From positions 1-59,871 of the forward strand of contig URVB01000019.1 of the NCBI GenBank assembly GCA_900551075.1: a stretch of 59,871 nt of DNA. Reading direction: 5' to 3'. Below the pieces are notes generated by a model. It worked only from the letters and a program-made list of their open reading frames with translations, did no database searches and was not told where the DNA came from. This DNA comes from an uncultured Blautia sp. (GTDB lineage: Bacteria; Bacillota; Clostridia; Lachnospirales; Lachnospiraceae). Shown piece after piece: positions 52,155 through 59,871 of the stretch; the stretch's first letter is position 1; the number at the start of each line of letters is the position of its first letter. The position numbers were made by a program, and so were the translations under genes.

Positions 52155-55100
52155 ATGAAACGAACAGAATTGTTTACCAAAAGAACGGCACACAGAAAGG
52201 TTTTTGAAAACCAGGATCATTCCAGAACTGCGGAAATCTACTTTCATGCAGTCCATTACCGGAACGGGGAAGGCGTCTGGGAGGAAATGGATGATACTCT
52301 GGAAGAGAGTGCAGTGTCCGACGCTGCGTATACGGCCAAACCGCATACGGGCATCAGGATGAGCAGAGAATACCGGAACCAAAAGGGCAGCCTGCATATC
52401 TGTTTCAGCGATGTACTGAGGAAACAGGGGACGGTTTCCATGTCAAAAGGCGATACAGGCCTTGTTTGGGGCCCTGAGAATGGGAAACATGCAGAAGCGC
52501 GGAGAGAGAACGGGAAAGAGATCTGCTATCCCGCAATACTGGAGGGCGTTGATCTGCGCTTAAGAGTACAGGGGGAACAGGTGAAGGAGGATCTGGTTCT
52601 TCATCATGCGGAAGCTGTCCCTGATAAGTTTACATTTCTCTATCGGATGAAAAAGTTGGTTCCGGTGCAGAAGGGCAGCCGCGTATTTTTTCTGGATGAA
52701 GCAGGGGAGGAAGCCTTTTGTGTATATGCACCTTATATGAGGGATGCCGAAGGAGTCAGAGCGGAGGCAATCCGGGTCCGTATGGAAAATTGCGGGGAAG
52801 GAGCCTGCCGGATCATTTATGAGGCGGACAGGGAATGGCTTTTGGCACCGGAAAGAAAGTATCCGGTGATCATCGACCCGGTGACGACCACATCGAAAAA
52901 GGCGGCAGAAATCTATGACGCACATGTATCCTCTTTGAACGAGGAAGATAATTTCCAGCAGAGTATTCTTCTAAAGACCATGGGAGGGGATGAGATACAG
53001 CGAAGCTTCCTGAAGTTTACCCTTCCGGAAATGAAATCAGGAGACATGGTGGTGAATGCAAGGCTGGCGCTGGTTTCCCTGGCTGAGGATGGAAAAGAGC
53101 GTACCGTACAGGTACATAAGGTGCTCCAGGATTGGAATTCCGGGACAATCAACTGGTATAATAAACCGATTTACGAGGAGACCGTGGAGGATCTGTGTAA
53201 ATATAAAGGAGATAAGCAGAAGTATGTGACTCTGGATATCACCCGGATGGTAAAGGACTGGTATCAGAATGGCCAGAACTTCGGCCTGATGCTGAAGGAT
53301 GACTATGAGTTGTCCGGATATACGGAATTCCTGTCCTCTGATTGTGACAGCGGCTATCAGAATATGCGTCCCAGAATTGATATTTCTTACATGAATTATT
53401 CCGGACTGGAGGATTATTGGACCTATCATTCACAGGATGTGGGACGGGCAGGCACAATCCATGTAAACGATTATAATGGCAACCTGATCCTGGAGCACTC
53501 CACCCTGGAAATGGGAGGAAGCCGTATGCCGGTCAGTCTGGCGCATGTCTATAACACCAATAACAGGAAAGAAAACCTGGGGTACGGCAACGGCTTCTGC
53601 CTGAATTACCACCAGACACTGAAAAAGGTAAAGATCGCAGGTACGGATTATTACCAGCATACGGACGGGGACGGGACGGTCCACTATTTCTATTATGATA
53701 CTGAAAAGGAAAAATGGAAGGAAGAAGCGGGTCTTGAGCTGAACCTTCTTATCAATACCGGTACTGCGGAGCCGCTGGTCATGGAAGATAAGGAAAAGAA
53801 CCAGATGATTTTTAACAGCAGCGGATATCTTGTGAAGCTCCGTGACAGGAATGGAAATACCCTTTCTATCGGATACGCCAATAACCGGATTACAAAGCTT
53901 ACCGATGGCGCCGGACGGGTGACAAGGCTGGAATATTACAAGGACAGCGCCGGAAACCCCACGAATTTAAGCCAGGTGACAGACCCGGCAGGCAGGAATA
54001 AGAAATTTGGCTATACCAACGGAAACCTGACTGCTATCTCCGATACAGATGGACAAAAAGTGACCTATACCTATGACAGCCGGAACATGCTGACCGGTGC
54101 GGGAAATGTGGATGGGTATACCGTAAAATACAGCTACTACGGAACCATGCCCTATCGTGTAAAAAAGATTACGGAGTTTGGAGGAAGTACGGAGGGAAAC
54201 AGCCTGACACTCACCTACGGCTATAACAGTACCAAATTTACAGACCATAAGGGCCGGAGTGAGATTTACCGTTTCAATCACAGCGGGAATCTGCTTCATA
54301 TTCATGATGGCTTCGGCCATGCTGCCAGCGGGAAATACAACCGGGATGGGAACCATGCCAACAGGCTGGAAAATGAAACAAAGCTCCAGTCCAATGTTGT
54401 GCAGCTTTTAAAGGACCCGATCATTCAGGCAAAGACAATAGGGTGGAGCAGCAAGATTTCCGAAAACGGCGCAGGAGCGGCGACCATTAATACAAACACC
54501 GGTTACTGCAAGATCGGCACCCGTTCCCTCAGGGCTGAGAGCACCTCACTTACCGGATATGTGTACTGGTCACAGAATGTCACAGCCAAAAAAGGGGAAA
54601 CGTATACGGCTTCTATGTATGTCAGGGCATCGATCCAACAGACTGCGGAGGATGGAGGCGCGCTCCTGCGGGTACGCTACATGGATAAGGATGGCGTACA
54701 GCAGCTTTTGGACAGTGAGGTGATTAAAAAGACAACGGCGGATTTCGTACATCTGAAGAGGACATTTACGCTTCCGGCGGATGCCGGCAGCGATACTGTG
54801 AAGGTCTATATGGTTATGTGGCATGCAATTGGCTGGATGTGCGGGGATATGGCACAACTGGAGGTGGGGAATACCGCCAACCGCTGTAACCTGGTAGACA
54901 ATGGAGACTTTCATTTGGGTACAGCCGAAGGCTTTGTCAAAACAGGAAAGAAGGCAGATGGCCTGACGTCCCTGAAAACGGCAACACCCATCCCGGTACA
55001 GAGTGCGTTGACCGTGACCGCAGCCGCCGCAGATATTTATGAGGTACCCACCACTACGGCAAAGATCATGGCCTCCGTCACCAGGGGCCAGCATCTGGCG

Positions 55101-58100
55101 GGGAAGATCATACTCTCCGCAGAAGGAAGCAACTGGTACCATGTAAAAACCTCCGGCGGAAAAATGGGGTATATCCAGACCTCCAAGGCCGTGCCCTATC
55201 TGGGAGGGACCACCGGCCTGAATTCGGCGGTGGTCGGTGTGAGCGGAGCAGTCTTAAGGGCCAGTGCGTCTGCAACAGGAACCCCGGTGGAGGAATCCAT
55301 TCCGAAGGGCACCTGCGTATCCCTGGTCAATCATAAGACCGACGCCCAGAACAGGAAATGGTATTATCTGGGCATGCAGATTGATAAGAAACGGTATTAC
55401 GGCTATATGAATGCGGATCAGATCATCCGTCTTTGCAGCAACCGTCCATATGGGGTTGCAATGGCAGCGGACAATCTGTACACGACCATGTCACTGAACG
55501 GTACAACGGCAGGAAGCGTGGAAGTGGGACAGAAGGTGTATTTCCGAGGCGTTGTGGAAAAGAACAGCGGGGAAAAATGGTATGCCATCCAGAAGGGAAA
55601 GAGCTTTGTATTTCTTCCTTCCCGTTATCTGGAGCTTCAGGTACCGCCGCATATCAGTAAAATAGATAAGATGACCGTTTCGGAAGCGATTGGGGGACTG
55701 GAACCGCATATTTATAAATTTGTGGGCGATCCGGTTCTGGATAAAAGGCTGACGAAGTCCCTGGATATCACCGGCAAGAAGGGTGACACCTATCTTGTAA
55801 ATGCATGGGGCAGGGGAAAGCCGCTCCCGGAAACGGACAATGACAAAAGCCGCCGCTTTGGTGTGGAGGTGTCCTTTGTCGGGGCAGATGGAAAGACGGA
55901 TGTTCATGGGACGAATTTCAGTCCGGATATCCTGGACTGGCAGTTTTTGAGCGATGTGTATGTGGCGAAACAGGATTACAGCAGCATTCAGGTATCTTAT
56001 ACCTACTGCCATAATGCCAATACCGCATTTTTTGACGGCCTGTCCCTGTACCGGGAGGAGTTCGGACAGACGTATACCTATGATGCAGAAAACAATCTGA
56101 TCTCCGTTGTGGATGCGCAAAAAAAGGCGACGAAGTTTGAGTACAATTCTGCCAGCGATATGACGGGGATAATCGACACCAGGGGTAAGAAATTTACTTA
56201 TGCGTATGATGCAAAGCACAATGTGACCAGGGGTACCTCCGCATCAGGGGCTGTTTACCGCCTGCAGTATGACAGTGCGGGAAATGTGGTAAAAAGCGGG
56301 CAGGTAAGACCGAATGACCAGAACAGGGGTATCTGGATGAGCCGGGAGTTTACAGGCGACCAAAACCATGTCAGCGCTGTAAAGGATGCGGAAAACAACA
56401 GGGTGCAGTATGCATGGGACCTTGACAGGGATCTTCTTTCTTCCATAACAGATGCCCGCGGCAGCAGGATCACCTATGCCTATGACAGTGCGGATCGTCT
56501 GACCTCCGTTTCTCAGGATGTGACCTTAGACGGCGGGAAGCGGACCATAAAAAATACGTATGTCTATACCAGGGATAAGCTGGCTGTGATTAATCATAAT
56601 GGTTTTGATTATAACTTTGCTTATGATGCATTCGGCAGGCTGCTGACTGCTTCCGTGGCAGGAAAGCAGGTAGCAGGATATACCTACGAAGCGAAGAATG
56701 GAAAGCTGAGTAAGATTCTCTATGGCAACGGGGACTATATCCGCTATACCTATGACGCGCAGGATCGTCCTAATTTGAGCTATTATAAGAAAGCCTCCGA
56801 TTCTGCTGAGCAGAAGCTGCATGGATATGTATATGACAAACAGGGCAATCTGTCTCAGGTGACTTCCTATATGGCGGGAAAAACCTGCCGGATGGCTTAC
56901 GATTTACTGGACCGACTGATGCGTGTGACGGACGAGCAGGGGAATGCCTATGAGTATGCGTATGATTCGGAAAACAACCTGGTTCGTATGAACCATGCCA
57001 GCGGGTCTTCTGCGGCAGTCACCAGCTATACCTATGATGAAGACGGAAGGGAAGTGACCGTGAAGGCAGGCAGTGCGTATACCCGCACGACGTTTTATGA
57101 CAGTCTGGGAAGAGTGGCGGAGCAGACCTGGAGTACAGGGAGCCCGGTGACCGTTGCTTATGATTATGCGGAGACGGACAGCGTGACCAGCAAAAGCCAG
57201 CCGTCTTCCATTAGGATCGGACAGAAACTGATATCCTATGCGTATGATGGAAACGGCAACATAACCGGCATCGGAGAGTCAGACAGCCCTGAACCGGGTG
57301 CGGCTTCCAGAACCGATACCTATGCATACAATGAACTCAACCAACTGATCCGGGAGAATAGTGAGACGCAGAACCGGACCTTTGTTTACAGCTATGATGC
57401 CGGCGGAAACCTGCTTGCGGTAAAGGAATATGCCTATACAACGGATGCTTCCCTGACAGAAGCACCGTTGAAGACAGAAGCAGGCACCTACGATTCTGTA
57501 TGGAAGGATAAACTGCTGGAGTGGGACGGCGCTGCCATGACCTATGATGCGGCGGGCAATATGCTCACCAAAGGCGGTACAGCCTATACATGGACCCAGG
57601 GCAGAAAGCTTTCCGGCGTAAACAATGGAAAGAGCATCCGGTATTATTATGACCACACCGGAGCAAGAACAAAGAAAATTGTGGACGAAAAAGTGACGGA
57701 ATACCGCATGGCCGGAGACCTGCCGGTATCCGAAAAAACAGGGACCCAGACCTACTGGTACCGCTATGATTCCGCTGGAAATGTAATTTCCGTGACCATG
57801 AAGGGCAGCATATACTTCTATGTCCGCAATCTCCAAAATGATATTATTGGTCTTATTGACGCAGCAGGCAATACTGTAGTACATTATACGTATGATAGCT
57901 GGGGAAAGGTTTTGAGCATCACCGGAAGCATGAAGGATACGGTAGGTGTGGATAATCCGTTCCGTTACAGGGGCTACTACTATGATCATGAGACGGGGAT
58001 GTACTATGTATCCAGCCGCTATTATGATCCTGAGATGCGTCGGTTTATCAATCCGGATAGGTATGTATCAACAGGCCGTGGGATGAGTTGCTGTAACATG

Positions 58101-58658
58101 TTTATATATTGCGAGAATAATCCTGTAAATCGTATAGATATTTTCGGACAATGTTGGTATGATGCAAAAGGTAATTGGAGACATGATAATTGGGAATACC
58201 TGGGCAATTATAAAAGAAGACCAGCACCCAATAGAAAACCTGTCGTTGATATTACAAAGAGATTAGATAATGCCATGCATAATAATGTCAAGAAATTGCA
58301 AAAAATACAAAAAAAATATGGAAAAGCTGTAGCAACAGGCTATTTTGTAATAAAAGTAATGCCAAACGGCAAATGGGATTTTAAAAATCAGTCAAACTGG
58401 AATCTTACACCTCAAAATGATTATTATTGGCATGGGGTGAAAATGCGTCATGATGATATTGGTAATATGCATTATGGATATGTTGGAAGAGTATTATTTG
58501 ATACGGAAACTTTATTAGCTGGAGCTGGTATAGCTCAATTGAGTTGTGATATTTTAAAAAGGGGCAGATCACAATGGCATTTGGAAACAAATTTTGATGA
58601 TCCGCAGGATCAAAAAATGGTTGCAGCGGGTTGTATGTTGTGGGATTATGGATTTTAA
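52155..58658 (+). CDS. Giant YD-repeat/Rhs polymorphic-toxin-like protein
   Basis: A 2167-residue protein. Rough order: N-terminal region (1-250); DNRLRE-like domain (250-413); first YD-repeat block (430-740); a carbohydrate-binding-like module (745-930, with one W-rich motif); three SH3b-like repeats (950-1165); a second similar module (1166-1300); second YD block (1304-1945); Rhs core (R-G-Y-Y-Y-D-H-E-T-G-M-Y-Y then R-Y-Y-D-P, with a following N-P-V-N near 1990); and a C-terminal tip (about 2000-2167). The tip (K-V-M-P-N-G-K-W-D-F-K, then G-N-M-H-Y-G-Y-V-G-R) recalls bacterial toxin 44, from memory, a predicted nuclease. No signal peptide, helix or LXG domain is visible. The ATG at 52155 follows AAGGAG. 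The tip is AT-richer than the rest. Confidence 0.9.
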   Translation: MKRTELFTKRTAHRKVFENQDHSRTAEIYFHAVHYRNGEGVWEEMDDTLEESAVSDAAYTAKPHTGIRMSREYRNQKGSLHICFSDVLRKQGTVSMSKGDTGLVWGPENGKHAEARRENGKEICYPAILEGVDLRLRVQGEQVKEDLVLHHAEAVPDKFTFLYRMKKLVPVQKGSRVFFLDEAGEEAFCVYAPYMRDAEGVRAEAIRVRMENCGEGACRIIYEADREWLLAPERKYPVIIDPVTTTSKKAAEIYDAHVSSLNEEDNFQQSILLKTMGGDEIQRSFLKFTLPEMKSGDMVVNARLALVSLAEDGKERTVQVHKVLQDWNSGTINWYNKPIYEETVEDLCKYKGDKQKYVTLDITRMVKDWYQNGQNFGLMLKDDYELSGYTEFLSSDCDSGYQNMRPRIDISYMNYSGLEDYWTYHSQDVGRAGTIHVNDYNGNLILEHSTLEMGGSRMPVSLAHVYNTNNRKENLGYGNGFCLNYHQTLKKVKIAGTDYYQHTDGDGTVHYFYYDTEKEKWKEEAGLELNLLINTGTAEPLVMEDKEKNQMIFNSSGYLVKLRDRNGNTLSIGYANNRITKLTDGAGRVTRLEYYKDSAGNPTNLSQVTDPAGRNKKFGYTNGNLTAISDTDGQKVTYTYDSRNMLTGAGNVDGYTVKYSYYGTMPYRVKKITEFGGSTEGNSLTLTYGYNSTKFTDHKGRSEIYRFNHSGNLLHIHDGFGHAASGKYNRDGNHANRLENETKLQSNVVQLLKDPIIQAKTIGWSSKISENGAGAATINTNTGYCKIGTRSLRAESTSLTGYVYWSQNVTAKKGETYTASMYVRASIQQTAEDGGALLRVRYMDKDGVQQLLDSEVIKKTTADFVHLKRTFTLPADAGSDTVKVYMVMWHAIGWMCGDMAQLEVGNTANRCNLVDNGDFHLGTAEGFVKTGKKADGLTSLKTATPIPVQSALTVTAAAADIYEVPTTTAKIMASVTRGQHLAGKIILSAEGSNWYHVKTSGGKMGYIQTSKAVPYLGGTTGLNSAVVGVSGAVLRASASATGTPVEESIPKGTCVSLVNHKTDAQNRKWYYLGMQIDKKRYYGYMNADQIIRLCSNRPYGVAMAADNLYTTMSLNGTTAGSVEVGQKVYFRGVVEKNSGEKWYAIQKGKSFVFLPSRYLELQVPPHISKIDKMTVSEAIGGLEPHIYKFVGDPVLDKRLTKSLDITGKKGDTYLVNAWGRGKPLPETDNDKSRRFGVEVSFVGADGKTDVHGTNFSPDILDWQFLSDVYVAKQDYSSIQVSYTYCHNANTAFFDGLSLYREEFGQTYTYDAENNLISVVDAQKKATKFEYNSASDMTGIIDTRGKKFTYAYDAKHNVTRGTSASGAVYRLQYDSAGNVVKSGQVRPNDQNRGIWMSREFTGDQNHVSAVKDAENNRVQYAWDLDRDLLSSITDARGSRITYAYDSADRLTSVSQDVTLDGGKRTIKNTYVYTRDKLAVINHNGFDYNFAYDAFGRLLTASVAGKQVAGYTYEAKNGKLSKILYGNGDYIRYTYDAQDRPNLSYYKKASDSAEQKLHGYVYDKQGNLSQVTSYMAGKTCRMAYDLLDRLMRVTDEQGNAYEYAYDSENNLVRMNHASGSSAAVTSYTYDEDGREVTVKAGSAYTRTTFYDSLGRVAEQTWSTGSPVTVAYDYAETDSVTSKSQPSSIRIGQKLISYAYDGNGNITGIGESDSPEPGAASRTDTYAYNELNQLIRENSETQNRTFVYSYDAGGNLLAVKEYAYTTDASLTEAPLKTEAGTYDSVWKDKLLEWDGAAMTYDAAGNMLTKGGTAYTWTQGRKLSGVNNGKSIRYYYDHTGARTKKIVDEKVTEYRMAGDLPVSEKTGTQTYWYRYDSAGNVISVTMKGSIYFYVRNLQNDIIGLIDAAGNTVVHYTYDSWGKVLSITGSMKDTVGVDNPFRYRGYYYDHETGMYYVSSRYYDPEMRRFINPDRYVSTGRGMSCCNMFIYCENNPVNRIDIFGQCWYDAKGNWRHDNWEYLGNYKRRPAPNRKPVVDITKRLDNAMHNNVKKLQKIQKKYGKAVATGYFVIKVMPNGKWDFKNQSNWNLTPQNDYYWHGVKMRHDDIGNMHYGYVGRVLFDTETLLAGAGIAQLSCDILKRGRSQWHLETNFDDPQDQKMVAAGCMLWDYGF

Positions 58659-58687
58659 TTAAAGATTTATAGAAATAGTAATGGGCT

Positions 58688-58712
58688 CCCAGAGAAAAAC
58701 TTTTTCTCTGGG
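58688..58712 (+). terminator. Hairpin after the Rhs gene
   Basis: CCCAGAGAAA (58688-58697) pairs with TTTCTCTGGG (58703-58712), loop AACTT. No T-run follows, so it is a weak terminator at best. It lies between the Rhs stop and the stub at 58748. Confidence 0.4.
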
Positions 58713-58747
58713 GCGGAAAAACATTATTTTTAAAAGGAAACTATACT

Positions 58748-58789
58748 ATGAAAGAAAGTAGAGGACAGCCAATAAATGGGGTACTTTAA
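58748..58789 (+). pseudogene. 13-codon stub in the immunity-gene position
   Basis: ATG with AGGA nine bases upstream opens M-K-E-S-R-G-Q-P-I-N and stops after 13 codons. It is in the place where polymorphic-toxin immunity genes normally begin, about 90 bases after the Rhs stop. The insertion-sequence remnant starts just after it. It may be the remaining 5' end of an interrupted immunity gene or a chance frame. Confidence 0.35.
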
Positions 58790-58834
58790 CAAGCTGTCTT
58801 ATGGCAGCCTTTGAAAAAGTATTGTTTTGAAGAG
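58790..58834. mobile_element. Probable right-hand junction region of the IS110-type element
   Basis: Between the stub and the transposase stop, GGACAGC (58763-58769) and GCTGTC (58793-58798) could pair. IS110 elements lack clear terminal repeats, so the exact end cannot be set from this window. Confidence 0.3.
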
Positions 58835-59871
58835 TTAAGAAGCTAACTGCGATTCGGAAATAATTCCTTCGCTGATAAGCAGTTTCTTAGACTGTTTGAT
58901 AGCCTGTTCCCCCTGCTTTTCTTTTAAAGGTTCAGGCATATCAATCTTGTAAAAATCGGTCGGATTCCACTCTTCACCAGTAGACAGCCTTTGGTAGACA
59001 GCAGTAAGAATCATCCGGGCGATAGCTATAATGGCTCTTCTATTGCCTCGGCGTTTTGTAATTCGTTCATATTTGGTTTTGTAGTAAGGAGGCTTATCAG
59101 ATTTCACGGCTGCATGAGCAACTTGTACTAATGCAGGTTTGAGGTAGATACCAGCATGTGTTATTCTGACGGATTTCTTCTTACCGGCAGATTCATTGTT
59201 GCCGGGAGTTAATCCTGTCCAACAGCACAAGCATTTGGAATTCGAAAGCGGAGCTATATCGGTACCAATTTCAGAAATGATAGTGATGGCACTATTAGGG
59301 TCAACACCTGGAATGGTACACAGTAACTGGACAGCATTTTCATAAGGCGCAATCAATGAATCAAGCATAGTGTCTATATCATTTATCGTAGATGTGATAT
59401 AATCCATATGTGCGGGGACGCGGCGCATACGATATTTTGGGGAATCAGTCATCTGGTACCCTTTGATGGATTCAATGACACTGTCAGACTTCTTCTTTAG
59501 GGAGCGAAGCAGTCTGGAAGCGATTTCTTTGTGGTTGATGGAATTGTTCGGATTGGTTAATCAGGTAGTCGATAACAGAAGTGGCTGATTTTCCGAAAAT
59601 ATCGGAAACAGCCGAATCCAATGCGACATTACAGACGGTAATCGCATTCTGCTATCTGTTTTTTTCACTGGAACGGCAGGAGGTCAGCCTGTAACGGTAT
59701 CCTGTGAATTCACACAGAATACGTATTGGTTTACAAGGTATATAAATTCCCGGAACCAGTCCTAAGCGAAATAAATCCCCAATCCATTTGAAATCCTTGG
59801 TATCGTCCTTATTACCTTTGACAGCCTTTACCCATTTGGGATTAGCGATGGTGACGTTGATTTCGTCTTCC
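58835..59871 (-). pseudogene. IS110-family transposase, broken and running off the window
   Basis: The C-terminal part (58835-59452) has the IS116/IS110/IS902 domain: L-L-C-T-I-P-G-V-D-P-N-S-A, W-T-G-L-T-P-G-N-N-E-S and R-G-N-R-R-A-I-I-A. The upstream part continues on the minus strand to the window end, with the segment N-P-K-W-V-K-A-V-K-G-N-K-D-D. Two lesions are visible: an in-frame TAG (59653-59655) where a sense codon is expected, and a frameshift near 59558. The element's 5' end, where IS110 encodes its guide RNA, lies outside. Probably inactive. Confidence 0.85.

Overview
The window looks like a chromosomal segment of a spore-forming, Gram-positive anaerobe of the Clostridia, most likely a gut Lachnospiraceae member (Blautia/Dorea/Ruminococcus gnavus-like; inferred from gene families and order, not from a search). 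Supporting signs are the gpr-spoIIP sporulation pair, a GerMN lipoprotein, comEA and comEC, doubled FeoA with a small Cys-rich FeoB partner, many GTG/TTG starts behind strong Shine-Dalgarno sites, and several sugar ABC systems. Base composition is moderate through most of the window and clearly AT-richer in the last ~0.6 kb of the giant Rhs gene.

Layout. 1-5 kb: end of a cardiolipin synthase-like gene, a DtxR/MntR-type regulator, an EamA transporter, and a purine-salvage pair (guanine deaminase plus NCS2 permease) behind a guanine-type riboswitch with a consensus promoter. 5-11.3 kb: an AI-2E-type membrane protein, then a NarL-type two-component system divergent from an ABC-2 exporter. 11.3-17.4 kb: arginine biosynthesis, with argG divergent from argCJBD and candidate ArgR boxes between them. 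17.4-26.2 kb: a DeoR regulator and a ribose-type ABC importer with two FGGY kinases and a class II aldolase, preceded by four copies of one operator-like word. 26.4-29.4 kb: feoA-feoA-feoB and a Cys-rich peptide. 29.6-34.6 kb: two small HTH-regulator modules (a ParB-like/DUF5839-like protein with an XRE protein; an XRE protein with DUF3169 and a NatAB-like ABC exporter) and a YdcZ-like protein.

34.7-44.7 kb is housekeeping, competence and sporulation: comEA, an OmpR/PhoB two-component pair, a GerMN lipoprotein, comEC, holA, convergent rpsT, gpr and spoIIP. 44.5-51.8 kb: an AraC regulator divergent from an alpha-galactoside uptake operon (binding protein, two permeases, a YesL-like protein, a GH36 alpha-galactosidase). 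51.8-59.9 kb: a 2167-codon YD-repeat/Rhs polymorphic-toxin-like protein with a toxin-44-like C-terminal tip, four 21-bp-phased repeats upstream, a 13-codon stub where an immunity gene would be expected, and a decayed IS110-family transposase running off the end.

The most notable parts are the Rhs locus (repeat-controlled promoter, no visible signal peptide, swapped AT-rich tip, possibly IS-destroyed immunity gene), the two-kinase/aldolase sugar operon with paired operators, the two regulatory homopolymers (G9 at a ribosome-binding site, C13 inside the AraC reading frame), and the purine riboswitch.
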